Assembly (NCBI GenBank): GCA_036245525.1
Contig: BTPG01000004.1
Location: 165,404,260 to 165,468,259 of the forward strand
Source of the DNA: Semisulcospira habei
Lineage: Eukaryota > Mollusca > Gastropoda > Semisulcospiridae
Direction: 5' to 3'
DNA: 64,000 nt
The number at the start of each line of letters is the position of its first letter. The stretch's first letter is position 1. The position numbers were made by a program, and so were the translations under genes. Below are positions 45,055-57,093 of this stretch, in pieces. The notes under the pieces were generated by a model. The model did not search any database and was not told the origin of the DNA. It worked only from the letters and a program-made list of their open reading frames with translations.

Positions 45055-45160
45055 CCGAGTGCTCCGTGAATATATTTCCCTGAGAGACTCTTGGTTCTTT
45101 TGTTTTTCCCTTGCTTTTGCTGGAACTTGGTCGGGGCTCTTTTGGTTGCTGGTTACCCAT
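45055..45160 (-). CDS. ABL1: ABL kinase, coding exon 1 (myristoylated N-terminus)
   Basis: First coding exon of an ABL-type cytosolic tyrosine kinase. It encodes 35 codons plus one base: starts MGNQQPKEPRPSSSKSKGK and ends QGNIFTEHS, followed by the donor G|GTAAGT at 45,054. An in-frame TGA lies three codons upstream of the ATG (45,167-45,169), which fixes the start; the context has G at -3 and G at +4. MGxxx followed by a basic, serine-rich stretch fits the N-myristoylation signal of the ABL 1b isoform, whose myristoyl group docks in the kinase C-lobe and holds it inactive (known of the family). The terminal N-[IV]-F-[TV]-E-H motif is conserved in fly and human ABL. The exon is too short and in too competitive a region to appear as a long open frame. 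Only this first exon was recognised; an alternative 1a-type exon was not found. Confidence 0.9.
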
Positions 45161-45353
45161 TTCTTCTCAGACACCTCGAATAAACTACACAACTACCTAT
45201 CTGACACAAAAACTACCACTACTACCATTGTCCTATATCCCTAACAAATTCATCTTTGTTTCAACCTGCAAAATAATCCATCCAGAAGAAGAAGAAAGCA
45301 AGTCTTAAGTATCAAATTATGCGTGAATGTCCGACTTCCTTCATCAGTCGGCG

Positions 45354-45364
45354 GCCGCCATCTT
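45354..45364 (-). promoter_or_regulatory. YY1-type site
   Basis: Minus-strand AAGATGGCGGC, matching the YY1 consensus AANATGGCGGC, in the same orientation as ABL and about 195 bases upstream of its start codon. Confidence 0.55.
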
Positions 45365-45430
45365 GGTCAGAAATAGCTTAGTCAAAATGAGGCAGCACTG
45401 TGACCTTTCACCTCCCAATGTAAGAGTGCG

Positions 45431-45438
45431 TGACGTCA
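45431..45438. promoter_or_regulatory. CRE palindrome TGACGTCA
   Basis: Full CREB/ATF palindrome about 270 bases upstream of the ABL start codon. Function is inferred from position only. Confidence 0.45.
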
Positions 45439-45480
45439 TTTCGGTTGGTGATTCCCCAAACTGGAATTCACTTCCTGGAT

Positions 45481-45868
45481 CTCAACCTTGACAACTCCGA
45501 CGGTAGCTCTAAGAATGCTTTCATAAGCTAGTTCCCATTCATGGCCGCAAAAGAACACTCTCCTGGTTCACCTGTTTAGCGGTATTTTTCTACACTTTGT
45601 GACAGACCTGCAACGGCGGCATCCCGACCGAAGCCGTTCGCGACGGCAGTGCCGAACTCAGCCGTGCGGACCGGCTTGCGCTGCCGCGAGCCTCAGTCCG
45701 GCCACTGAAAAAACTCTATCAAACCGTAACCCGGTCACTAACTACCCGAGTAGGCCCGTTTAATTTTCGTAGCCTGTCAATGTCAGCTCGCCGCTATCGA
45801 CAAGGAGGGGGCGAGGCGGCGGGGGGGGGGGGGGGGGGGGGAGGTGGGAGAGAGAGAGAGTCATGTCA
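45481..45868. other. Upstream of ABL: unassigned, G run
   Basis: CpG-rich stretch at 45,610-45,710 and a 22-base G run followed by GA repeats at 45,819-45,862. No exon recognised. Confidence 0.4.
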
Positions 45869-45874
45869 CGGCCG

Positions 45875-48800
45875 ATTAGTCGCGACGACTGACTTACAAT
45901 GCGATACACTGAGTCGGTAAGTTCCGGCAGTGGGCAGATGTTCACATCTGCACGGGACATAGACGACCCCGCCCTCCACGAGTCGCTTGCTGCCTTGCAG
46001 GCCTGGCCGCTTGGCTGCGGAAAGGCTAAGGGAGGAAACCCATGACATCAAAGCCCCCGTGTCTCCGGGGAAGGCTTTTGAGCCAGAGACTAGGACAAGG
46101 ACAGTCTGATATAAAACCTACGACCCGAGGACCTCGATGCCATCGTCCCAGCTTGCTAGGCCATGGCAGATGAACCAAGGGTTTAAAGGGTGGGGCCAGT
46201 ACTGCGCACACTGCACTCCACCAAAAAGCTCCACCGCGCAGGCTTTAGGAAACGACGGTCCACGGACCATGACACTGACCATTCCAAGTCCTGTAGCGAC
46301 GGGCGAGGGGCGAAACGGCAGGTGAAAGATGTCACTGGAAGCCGCAGTCTCAAACCTGCATACAGGCGGTTCAGGATATTGGTCGCCTGATGTTGACCTG
46401 GGGATGACAACATCACTCGGCACACCCTGAACGACCAAGCAGCCTTCTCTAGGGACAGCACTGCTTGCTCCACACAGAGAGGGGCCTATAAAAGGTGGCC
46501 TAACCAAAGCTCGTCCCCTCGCAACCCCAGTTGGCTAGCCGCGGTCAACGGGCATCTTCTCCTGCGGTCAAAAAACAAGAAAGAATAACGGATCCACTCT
46601 CATGACGACCACGACCGGACTCAACGTAACATGCTGGAACGTCCGAACCATGCTCGACAAAGCAGACAGCGGACGCCCTGAACGTCGCTCCGCCCTCATT
46701 GCCCATGAATTGCGGAGGTTAAACATCGACATCGCCGCGCTCAGCGAAGTACGCCTTCCGGACGAAGGCAGCCTCCAAGAACTTGGTGCTGGGTACACCC
46801 TCTACTGGTCAGGCAGGCCTGCATCAGAAAGACGGCTCTCAGGCGTGGGTTTCATGGTCAAGACATCCATTGCGACTAAGCTGGAAAACCTACCAACGGG
46901 CCACTCAGACCGCATCATGTCCATGCGCCTCCCACTGAGACACCAGCAACACGTCACCCTTCTCAGTGTGTACTCCCCAACCCTCCTGGCAGAGCCTGCT
47001 GAAAAGGACAAGTTTTACACTGACCTGCGCAGCCTCCTACAGAGTACCCCTGCAGACGACAAAGTCATCATCCTTGGCGACTTCAACGCCAGAGTGGGCA
47101 AGGACTCTGAAGCCTGGAAAGGAGTCCTCGGCAAGCATGGTGTGGGGAACTGCAATGACAATGGCCGCCTACTGTTGGAGTTCTGTGCGGAGCAGCAACT
47201 GGTCATCACCAACACTACTTTTCAGCAAAAGGACAGTCGAAAGACCACCTGGATGCATCCTCGCTCCAAACACTGGCACCTTATCGACTATGTCCTAGTG
47301 CGTCAGAGGGACCGCAGTGACGTCCTCCTCACCAGAGTGATGCCCAGCGCAGAGTGCCACACTGACCACCGCCTTGTCCGCTGCAAACTCAGGCTCCACT
47401 TCAAGCCAAAACCCAAGAAATGGGGGCCCCCCAAGAAAAAGCTTGATGTTGCCAGCCTTCAGCGTGACGATGTGAAAGCTGCCTTTCAGACAGATTTACA
47501 GCGCAGGCTCAAAGACACAGCGGACCCAGTAGACTCCTCCCCTGAAACACTTTGGGAACAACTGAAAACTGCTATTGCAAAATCCTCTGCAGAAGTCTTG
47601 GGTTTCGCCAGAAAGAAGAACAAAGACTGGTTTGACGAAAACGATGTAGAGATCCAGGAACACCTAGCAAAAAAAAGAACCGCCCATCAGGCCCACCTAG
47701 CCCAGCCTTCCTGCCCTGTGAAGAAGTCTGCCTTCCGCCTCGTCTGCAGCAGTCTCCAGCGCAAGCTCAGAGATCTCCAGAATGAGTGGTGGACCAGACT
47801 TGCACAGAGGACCCAGCTTTGCGCTGACAATGGTGACTACAGGGGCTTCTACGAAGCACTGAAAGCAGTGTATGGCCCCAGGCACCTGGTACAAAGTCCT
47901 CTGCGAAGCGCGAATGGCCAGGCACTCCTCACAGATAATACCTCCATCTTGAACCGCTGGTCGGAATACTTTCAGAGCCTCTTCAGCGCTGAGCGCACTG
48001 TTCAAGAAGCAGTCGTCCTACAAATCCCACACCTCCCAGTAAAGGTTGAATTGGACGAACCGCCCACCGCTGAAGAGACCCTCACAGCCATCCACCAGCT
48101 CAAGAGTGGCAAAGCAGCAGGCATTGATGGAATACCGCCAGAGATCTGGAAACATGGAGGCACAGCACTGCACAACAAGCTCCATGACCTCTTTCTCTGC
48201 TGCTGGGAGGAAGGAACACTACCAAAAGATCTCCGTGATGCAGTCGTTATCACCCTGTACAAGAACAAAGGCGAGAAGTCTGACTGTTCCAACTATCGGG
48301 GAATTACCCTGCTGTCCATTGCTGGGAAAATCCTTGCAAGGCTGCTCCTGAATCGGCTGGTACCTGCCATCGCTGAAGACCAACTCCCAGAGGGCCAGTG
48401 TGGCTTCAGAGCAAACAGGAGCACCACCGATATGGTCTTTGTGCTGAGACAGCTACAGGAGAAGTGCCGCGAGCAGAACAAAGGGCTGTACGTAACATTT
48501 GTCGACCTAACAAAAGCGTTCGACACTGTGAGCAGGCAAGGCATGTGGCAGATCCTGGAGCGACTTGGCTGTCCCCCAAAGTTCCTCAACATGATTGTCC
48601 AGCTACACGAGGACCAGCAAGGCCAGGTCAGACTCAACAATGACCTCTCAGAACCATTCCCTATTCTCAACGGCGTAAAGCAGGGCTGCGTGCTGGCACC
48701 AACCCTCTTCACCATCTTTTTTAGCATGATGTTGAAGCAGGCCACAGTGGACCTCGATGATGACGATGCAGTGTACATCAGGTATCGTCTCGATGGCAGC

Positions 48801-49856
48801 CTGTTCAACCTCAGACGACTGCAGGCCCACACGAAAACCCTAGACCAACTGATTCGTGAGCTGCTTTTTGCTGATGATGCTGCCCTCGTTGCACACACAG
48901 AGAGAGCCCTGCAGCGCATCACGTCTTGCTTCGCAGATGCTGCCCAGCTCTTTGGACTCGAGGTCAGTCTGAAAAAGACAGAGGTCCTCCATCAGCCGGC
49001 ACCCAAGACAGTGTATCGCCCTCCTCACATCACCATTGGCGAGTCTGAACTAAAGTCAGTGCACCAGTTTACCTACCTTGGCTGCATTATCACGTCGGAC
49101 GCCAAGCTGGACAAGGAGCTTGACAGCAGGCTGGCAAAAGCGAACAGCGCTTTCGGGCGACTTTTCAAGCGGGTGTGGCACAATCAACAGCTGAAAACAG
49201 GCACCAAGATCAGCGTGTACAGAGCTGTGGTCCTCACCACCCTGCTGTATGGTTCCGAGTCCCGGGCTCTACCGCAGCCAACTACGACTCCTCGAACGCT
49301 TCCACCGGCGCTGCCTGCGTACCATCCTGGGCATTCACTGGAGTGACTATGTCACCAACGTCGAGGTCCTTGAACAGGCTGAAACTGTGAGCATCGAGGC
49401 TTTGCTGCTGCGGATACAGCTCCGCTGGGCGGGGCATGTCTCCAGGATGGAGGATCATCGCCTACCAAAGATCACACTGTTCGGCGAGCTTGCTACTGGA
49501 CACCGTGACAGAGGGGCACCAAAGAAGAGATACAAAGACTGTCTCAAAAAGTCACTTAGTGCCTGCCAAATCGACCACCACCAGTGGTCTTCGCTTGCTG
49601 CGGACCGTGACACCTGGCGCTCCACCATTTACAAGGCAGCTGTCTCCTTTGAGGACTCTCACAGAGCTAGCCTTAAGGACAAGCGACTCAGGAGAAAAAA
49701 CAGAGATGCCGCAGCTCAGAACCCTGGCCATACCTTCGCCCCTGCAGCCACTGCGGTCGAACCTGCCTCTCTCGGATTGGCCTCCGCAGCCACGAACAAG
49801 CCTGCAGACGTCGTGGTCAACTCCTATAAAATCTTCGTTCGCGAAGTCAAGCCAAC
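45875..49856 (+). mobile_element. LINE-X copy 2, near full length
   Basis: Non-LTR retrotransposon with a roughly 0.7 kb leader, one long open frame carrying endonuclease and reverse transcriptase, and a 3' end GCGAAGTCAAGCCAA shared exactly with copy 1. A possible 6-base duplication CGGCCG (45,869-45,874; 49,857-49,862) would set these ends, but it is short and the 5' boundary is uncertain. Opposite in orientation to ABL and upstream of it. Confidence 0.75.
46602..49346 (+). CDS. LINE-X endonuclease/reverse transcriptase (frameshifted near the C-terminus)
   Basis: 914-residue open frame with an ATG start. Residues about 8-256 are an APE-type endonuclease: NVTCWNVRTM, the acidic ALSEVRLPDEG, LGDFNARVG (LGDFN 158-162) and TDHRLVRC (Asp255-His256), which supply the catalytic residues. 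Reverse transcriptase spans about 500-800: GKAAGIDGIPPE, LTKAFDTVSRQG, GVKQGCVLAPTLF, and FADD at 756-759 as the catalytic aspartate pair. It then reads QFTYLGCIIT and LLYGSES, after which a 2-base deletion near 49,262-49,272, relative to copy 1, shifts the frame to a false end. The protein would copy its own RNA by target-primed reverse transcription. Clade (CR1/jockey side) is not resolved by eye. Confidence 0.85.
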   Translation: MTTTTGLNVTCWNVRTMLDKADSGRPERRSALIAHELRRLNIDIAALSEVRLPDEGSLQELGAGYTLYWSGRPASERRLSGVGFMVKTSIATKLENLPTGHSDRIMSMRLPLRHQQHVTLLSVYSPTLLAEPAEKDKFYTDLRSLLQSTPADDKVIILGDFNARVGKDSEAWKGVLGKHGVGNCNDNGRLLLEFCAEQQLVITNTTFQQKDSRKTTWMHPRSKHWHLIDYVLVRQRDRSDVLLTRVMPSAECHTDHRLVRCKLRLHFKPKPKKWGPPKKKLDVASLQRDDVKAAFQTDLQRRLKDTADPVDSSPETLWEQLKTAIAKSSAEVLGFARKKNKDWFDENDVEIQEHLAKKRTAHQAHLAQPSCPVKKSAFRLVCSSLQRKLRDLQNEWWTRLAQRTQLCADNGDYRGFYEALKAVYGPRHLVQSPLRSANGQALLTDNTSILNRWSEYFQSLFSAERTVQEAVVLQIPHLPVKVELDEPPTAEETLTAIHQLKSGKAAGIDGIPPEIWKHGGTALHNKLHDLFLCCWEEGTLPKDLRDAVVITLYKNKGEKSDCSNYRGITLLSIAGKILARLLLNRLVPAIAEDQLPEGQCGFRANRSTTDMVFVLRQLQEKCREQNKGLYVTFVDLTKAFDTVSRQGMWQILERLGCPPKFLNMIVQLHEDQQGQVRLNNDLSEPFPILNGVKQGCVLAPTLFTIFFSMMLKQATVDLDDDDAVYIRYRLDGSLFNLRRLQAHTKTLDQLIRELLFADDAALVAHTERALQRITSCFADAAQLFGLEVSLKKTEVLHQPAPKTVYRPPHITIGESELKSVHQFTYLGCIITSDAKLDKELDSRLAKANSAFGRLFKRVWHNQQLKTGTKISVYRAVVLTTLLYGSESRALPQPTTTPRTLPPALPAYHPGHSLE

Positions 49857-49884
49857 CGGCCGCACTGACGAATCACAAATGTAA
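49249..49884 (+). pseudogene. C-terminal part of the LINE-X protein in the shifted frame
   Basis: Continues the protein after the 2-base deletion: LYRSQLRLLERFHRRCLRTI, SDYVTNVEVLEQAETVSIEA, LRWAGHVSRMEDHRLPK, YKDCLKKSLSACQID, then an alanine-rich end. It has no start of its own; the apparent Met lies within the preceding frame. The joined product would be about 1,090 residues, close to full length for this type. Confidence 0.85.
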
Positions 49885-51105
49885 AGTAAGCAAGATTTCA
49901 CGTTTGACGGTCACTGTGACTCTCAGATTCAAAAAGTGACTTTATTGTGTCAGTCTGGCCGACATGATATTTTCTTTCGTTGGCCGGGGCCGTTGCGACA
50001 GCGAAAGACACACTGATGCGCGCGTACGATTTCAGCCACATTATCACAATGGTAAAAATTAAATATGTCTCACACACTTCTCAGTATCTCATCCATCTCC
50101 TGGCCCGACCCCCGTCGTGCGAAAATACTAAACAAACAAAAAAAAACACAGAATATTGATTTGACTGAGTACTGGGGCATCACTGTGAACCGACGCTGGC
50201 AGGTTTCAGTAACCCATTTCATACGCCTAAGGCTGATTTTTTGTCTACCGTATAGGGCTCGGGAAGCTGATGTCATCACGCAGTCAGTCGTGGTGGCCAT
50301 CTTGAGAGGATTCGCGACTCAGTCATGCGCTCATCGGTCAAGGCAATGTCAGGAAAGTCCTGACGTGCTATACAGTCTATAACTCAACGGACGGAGAAAA
50401 AAAGGTCCCTGAATTCCGGCAAGTATGACTGCGAGTCAGTTATCATCAAGCTGTCGTGAGAGATATCTGGCACATATCAAACCCGCCGCGACCGTATTTC
50501 CTCCCCTCCTATTTGCTCCTGAGGCTCCCTGCCTGACCAAAAGCTTTTCGAGTTTTTCAGTTCACGGATAGTACGACTGTGTCTTCACTTGGCCGTGTAT
50601 ACACTATTTAGTTATAACCATTTTTACACTTTATTATCACTAGGCTGTTGTTTTCTCTCTCTCTCTTAATAAAGTTTCATTTCATCTCTCTTTCTCTCTC
50701 TGAGAATGTTGTAGTTTAGCAAGGACAAACACGAAAAGAGGCCTGTGCGCCTATTGTTTCCCCAAAAATGCGGTAACCGTACACGCACTAACAAATTCTA
50801 AAGTTTTTTTTAATGAAGTTGATGCGAATTTTCAATGCGGATTTCACACAAGTTCACCTTATTTTGCGCACGCAGTCTAGGAGACAAGGGACAAAAAGGA
50901 AGGGACTAACGGGGACGCGGGCTGCGTCTGCCGTCCGCTGTAATATAAACAATTCCGCGGTAATGCGGATGCTAAGGAGCTCGTGGGGCCATGTGTTTTT
51001 GGAGCTGTAGCGACTACCTCAGTTCAGAGTAATCTCCGAGCGGTTCAAGGTATAACTGTATAGGCAACAAGTCGGTCTTGCCATCACCGTAGAAAACCGC
51101 TAACC
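49885..51105. other. Unassigned; possible HP-C end
   Basis: TAACCCATTTCATACGCCTA then AGGCTGATTTTTTG at 50,208-50,241 matches the HP-C left terminus only. Otherwise nothing recognised; short CT-rich run near 50,655-50,700. Confidence 0.4.
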
Positions 51106-52530
<1,425 letters not shown>

Positions 52531-53354
52531 AATTAAGATATAATCGATTCCATTGCTATAAATATATTTTTTAACGATTTTAAGAGGGATTTATGGTTTA
52601 TCAATCTGCACCACTATGCCTCAAAGGCATGGATTCACATTTGCCCCTGCAGACACAGAGGCTGTGAGAACTTTGCTTTCCGCCAATACCAAATCTTCTT
52701 CAGCTGTTCCTTTCAATGCGGGCGTGATCTGTAGTTATTTTAGACTGGAGTGGCAAGAAAGACTTCCTTATCTTTGAGTGAAAAGAGTTTGTGCACCATT
52801 AAGATGCCCTTTCCTCCTTTCTCTTACTAAACCGTACTGGCCACTAGCTGGGGCTGAGGACCGAACAAAGTTAGCATCTGGAAGCAGTCAGCAACCACCA
52901 CCCATCCCCTCCCAGCACTTCCTCCCACCCGCCGCGGTGTGTGCAGAACCGTGTCTGGCATAAACAGAAGTAGTAGTAGTAGTAGTATGTGTGAGGACAA
53001 AATAGGCCGCCTTCGTAAGGCCTTTGCAAATGTCCTTTCTTCAACAAGTTTAATTACTTTATGGGTCTGCTATGCATGCAAATTTTCCTACAAATCATTC
53101 ATCATAGCAATAGAAAATCTCTTTAAATTTTGGTAATTCGTCCAGCTGGTTTTTAAAAGAATTTAGGTTAGGTGCTTTTAAAAAAAAATGAAACTGGTAA
53201 GTCGTTCCAAACAGTAGCAGCTCTGTTAGAAAAACAAAACTTACGCAATGCCGTACAAAGATTTTCCCATCAGAGTTTCGGGTTCTGTCACAGGAGAAGG
53301 CGTGTCGGAACGTATCAGTGTCACCACATCTACCTATAGTATTTCACTTTGTTT
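52531..53354. other. Unassigned; (GTA)n run
   Basis: Faint HP-G remnant near 52,615-52,680 and a short GTA repeat at 52,970-52,987. No gene recognised. Confidence 0.4.
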
Positions 53355-53430
53355 AACTCATTCGAGACGAACGGCATCCGGATACGCGGCTCAAGCCGCG
53401 TATCCTGATGCCGTTCAAGTTTGTCTCGCA
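53355..53430. repeat. HP-H palindrome, mirror-substituted variant
   Basis: TTAACTCATTCGAGACGAAC then GGCATCCGGATACGCGGCTC, facing AGCCGCGTATCCTGATGCCG then TTC. AACGGCATC replaces TGCCGCCTC, with the complement change in the other arm. Confidence 0.8.
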
Positions 53431-53988
53431 ACCAATTTCAAATATTATGCTTGATCCACGAAAGGTGCACATGAACTAGATCCATTATCAACTTTTATAA
53501 ACGCGGCACGGCAAGAAGTCTCCTGAATGTCGCACAATAATTTGTCGACGTTAAGGGTGGACTAGACTGACACGCAGAGGGTATACCTGTAACCCGGAAG
53601 AACATATATGCAACAGGGAGAGCACTTCTGTCGGAAACAAAAATTAAGCTTTAAGTCAGTAGGGACTTATAAACATAAGCTTGTGAACACTGGACCTCAA
53701 TAACAAAATAAGAAAAATACACCATAATGTTATACCAAGTAAGAGCTGAAATTAGAATAATAATGGCAAGAAACTTGAAAAATACACAAAGAAACTTTCT
53801 CGGAACAAACATGCCTGAGTTTCCAGGATCACCTCATGCTTGACTACAGGTGGAAATATGTATTTATTTATCAAAATGCTTTACTTAAATTTCCTGCGGT
53901 ATAAAATTCTATTTTATATGCTTAGGGGAACGGCTAGTAGGTTCTTAAATATGTTACTTTTCAAACTCTTAAATAAAAGGATCTGGTT
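53431..53988. other. Unassigned, AT-rich
   Basis: No repeat or gene recognised up to the target duplication of the next LINE. Confidence 0.4.
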
Positions 53989-54180
53989 AATAGCTAAGAG
54001 AACTCCACCAGGGAGGCCCCTTTGGGGGCTTAACTGCCTGTCCCAAGTCAGGATAAAGGAGGAGGGTTAGGCGTGGGGCTAGCGACTCCACCCTGTAAAA
54101 AGAAACTTGCTACGGAAACGACAACAAGGGAAAAAGCGACAACCGACGCTGGGAGCGAAGCAGACCAGGAAACTGGACTT

Positions 54181-57093
54181 ATGACGGATGGGGACCAAAG
54201 CCGCAAGGACGTCTCCACCCCGATAGCGGAACTCCTGACGCCAAAACGATGGATCAGAATTGGATGCTGGAACGTGCGAACGCTCTACCAGACTGGAAAG
54301 CTGGCGCAAGCAGTAAGTGAACTGAACCGCCACAAACTAACCCTCATGGGAGTAACAGAAGCAAGATGGACTGGTGCTGGCAGACAGAGGTTGAGCTCCG
54401 GAGAAGTCATCATCTGGTCTGGAAGAACAGACAACGAACACCGAGAAGGAGTTGCTGTCATCATCAATAAGAGCAAGGCCAACACCGTTCTACAGTGGAA
54501 ACCTGTGAACGAGCGCCTGCTGTACGTCAGGATGAATTCCAAATACGCAAAGCTGTCTATTGTTGTGGGCTACGCACCGATAGACGACGCGGAAGAAGAG
54601 GATAAGGATGCATTCTACGACGCCCTCCAAGCTGTTTTGGAAGACATCCCTCGACATGACGTGCTGATGCTGATCGGTGACTTCAACGCTAAGGTCGGCT
54701 GCGACAATGAAGACAGAAAGAGGACCATGGGACGACATGGAGCGGGTGTGATCAACGACAACGGGGAGAGGCTGGTCAATTTCTGCGAGGAGAATGACTT
54801 GGTCATAGGAGGGACCCTGTTTGCGCATAGGGAGATCCACAAACTCACATGGAAATCACCAGACGGCAAGACCCAGAACCAGATCGACCACATCATCATT
54901 AATGGTCGCTGGAGGCACTCTCTGCAGGATGTGCGAGTGATGCGACATGCTGACATTGGCAGCGACCATAGTCTTCTGGTGGGGAAGGTGACATTGAAGC
55001 TTAGGAAAGTAAAGATAGGAGACACCAGAAATCGGCGCTACGACGTGGCCAAGTTGAAAGACCCAAAAGTGAAAGAAGAGTTTAGGTTGGCCCTCAGGAA
55101 TAGATTTAGTGTTTTGGAAGATGAGACAGCACTGACTATTGAAGATTTCAACAGAGCCATGAAGGAAACAGGAGGGGAAGTTTTAGGATACAGAAAGAGC
55201 AGGAAGACAGAGTGGATCTCGGAAGACACGTGGGCTCGCATAGAAGAGAGAAGACAGATCAAGAAGAAACTTTTGGATACCAAATCACCAAGACTGAAGG
55301 AAAGAATATCAAGAGAATACAGAGAGAAAGATCAAGCGGTGAAGACATCAGCGAGAAGAGACAAGAGAATGTACACAGAAAGGCTGGCAGAAGAAGCGGA
55401 GGCAGCTGCAAAACAGAGAGACATGAAGACAGTGTACCAGAACACCAAGAAGCTGAAGGGCGATTACGGGCAACACCACGACCTTCCAGTGAGAGCTGAA
55501 GATGGAACTCATGTCACAGTAGAGGAAGAGAAGCTGAAGAGATGGAAGCAACACTTCGAGTCCATCCTGAACCGCTCAGACCCACCAACCCTCACTGACA
55601 TTCCTGAAGCGGAGGAGGACCTGGACATTAACCTCGGCAACATTACTATTGCGGAAGTCAAGCAGGCCATTCAAAAGCTGAAGAACGGGAAGGCACCTGG
55701 CGATGACGGAGTGTGCCCCGAGATGCTGAAAGTAGAAGATACGGTAACGCCGCAGCTTCTTTGTCAGATTTTTCAAAAGATCTGGGACACTGAGGAAGCG
55801 CCGAGCGATTGGAAGACCGGCACCATCGTCAAACTTCCGAAGAAAGGAGACCTGGGGAACTGTAACAACTGGCGAGGCATCACCTTACTATCCCTCACCA
55901 GCAAGATCTTCAGCCGCATTCTCCTTGAACGCATTACGACAGCAGTGAATGGCATCCTTCGCCGGGAGCAGGCAGGTTTTAGGAAAGGCAAGTCCTGCAT
56001 TGACCATATTTTCGTACTGAGACAGATCCTTGAGCAGTCTAACGAATGGAATGGATCCCTCTATGTGGTCTTTGTAGACTTTGAGAAGGCCTTCGACAGT
56101 CTGCATCGAGACTCCCTTTGGAAAATCCTGCGATACTATGGAATCCCCCAGAAACTTGTCAACGTCATCAGGTCCCTGTACAAGAATTTTGAGTGCAGAG
56201 TCGTCCACAACAACCAGCTCACCGAACCGTTTAAGGTGGAAACCGGAGTGAAACAAGGATGTATTCTTTCGCCAATCCTATTCTCAATGGCAATTGATTG
56301 GATCATGCGCCGCACCACAGAGGGAAGGAGGCAGGGAATTCAGTGGACGCTGACCTCAATGCTGGATGACCTCGACTACGCCGATGATATCGGGCTGCTG
56401 GCAAGCAGAAACCAGGACATGCAACAGAAGACACAACAGTTGACACAGTCAGCAAGCTCCATAGGTCTCGGGGTCAACATTAGGAAGACTCAAGTCATGA
56501 GGAAGAACACCATAGTGGGCGACCCAATCACCATCAATGACCAACCTCTGCAAGAGGTGGACGAGTTCACGTACCTGGGCAGCAAGGTTACCACAGATGG
56601 AGACTGCACAAGGGAGATCACCACAAGAATCAGCAAAGCCAACCAAGCCTTCGCAATGCTGAAACCCATCTGGAGGACCACAAGCCTGAGCATCCACACC
56701 AAGCTCCTTATTTTTAAGAGCAACGTGCTGAGTGTCCTTCTATATGGGTCAGAATGCTGGAAATCCACTACCGCTACGGAACGCAAGCTGGATGTCTTCC
56801 AGAACAAGTGCCTGCGACGGATCATGAAGGTCTTCTGGCCAAACATGATTACAAACGAGGAACTACGGAAGAGAGCAGGCGCAGACAGCATCGCTGAAAC
56901 CATCGCCACACGGAGATGGAGATGGCTAGGCCACGTTTGCAGAATGTCACCTGACTCATTACCAAGGGTGGCACTGAGATGGACACCACAGGGGAAGAGA
57001 AACCGTGGGCGACAAAAAAGGAGACGTGGCGCCGAACCGTGGAGCGAGAGCTCAAGAACAGAGGCCTTACTCTGCAAACAGCACCCAAAATAG
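54181..57093 (+). CDS. LINE-Z endonuclease/reverse transcriptase
   Basis: First ATG is at 54,181 (MTDGDQSRKD); the frame is open upstream to before 54,058 without an ATG, so translation could begin differently. The endonuclease follows: RIGCWNVRTLYQTGK, GVTEARWTGAG, LMLIGDFNAKVG, NQIDHIIINGRW, GSDHSLLVGK. The reverse transcriptase has LKNGKAPGDDG, NWRGITLLSLTSKI, VDFEKAFDSLHRD, GVKQGCILSPILF and YADDIGLLAS. The tail reads LLYGSECWKS, KCLRRIMKVFWP, RRWRWLGHVCRMS and LRWTPQGKRNRGR, then leaves the family frame at CAAAAAAGG (57,014-57,022). The expected end (KETWRRTVERELKNRGLTLQ to RRRED) is in another frame up to 57,161. Confidence 0.9.
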   Translation: MTDGDQSRKDVSTPIAELLTPKRWIRIGCWNVRTLYQTGKLAQAVSELNRHKLTLMGVTEARWTGAGRQRLSSGEVIIWSGRTDNEHREGVAVIINKSKANTVLQWKPVNERLLYVRMNSKYAKLSIVVGYAPIDDAEEEDKDAFYDALQAVLEDIPRHDVLMLIGDFNAKVGCDNEDRKRTMGRHGAGVINDNGERLVNFCEENDLVIGGTLFAHREIHKLTWKSPDGKTQNQIDHIIINGRWRHSLQDVRVMRHADIGSDHSLLVGKVTLKLRKVKIGDTRNRRYDVAKLKDPKVKEEFRLALRNRFSVLEDETALTIEDFNRAMKETGGEVLGYRKSRKTEWISEDTWARIEERRQIKKKLLDTKSPRLKERISREYREKDQAVKTSARRDKRMYTERLAEEAEAAAKQRDMKTVYQNTKKLKGDYGQHHDLPVRAEDGTHVTVEEEKLKRWKQHFESILNRSDPPTLTDIPEAEEDLDINLGNITIAEVKQAIQKLKNGKAPGDDGVCPEMLKVEDTVTPQLLCQIFQKIWDTEEAPSDWKTGTIVKLPKKGDLGNCNNWRGITLLSLTSKIFSRILLERITTAVNGILRREQAGFRKGKSCIDHIFVLRQILEQSNEWNGSLYVVFVDFEKAFDSLHRDSLWKILRYYGIPQKLVNVIRSLYKNFECRVVHNNQLTEPFKVETGVKQGCILSPILFSMAIDWIMRRTTEGRRQGIQWTLTSMLDDLDYADDIGLLASRNQDMQQKTQQLTQSASSIGLGVNIRKTQVMRKNTIVGDPITINDQPLQEVDEFTYLGSKVTTDGDCTREITTRISKANQAFAMLKPIWRTTSLSIHTKLLIFKSNVLSVLLYGSECWKSTTATERKLDVFQNKCLRRIMKVFWPNMITNEELRKRAGADSIAETIATRRWRWLGHVCRMSPDSLPRVALRWTPQGKRNRGRQKRRRGAEPWSESSRTEALLCKQHPK

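Larger units (their letters stand above)
45161..45480 (-). promoter_or_regulatory. Probable ABL promoter / 5' UTR region
   Basis: Sequence directly upstream of the ABL start codon, transcribed right to left. It holds a YY1-type site at 45,354-45,364 (minus strand AAGATGGCGGC, next to a GCGGCCGC run) and a perfect CRE, TGACGTCA, at 45,431-45,438. YY1 sites of this form usually lie close to or just downstream of TSSs in the sense orientation, as here. No TATA box is evident. The TSS itself cannot be fixed from sequence. Confidence 0.5.

Noticed and set aside
46118..46507. 129-codon minus-strand frame
   Set aside because: Lies in the LINE-X leader; no recognisable domain.
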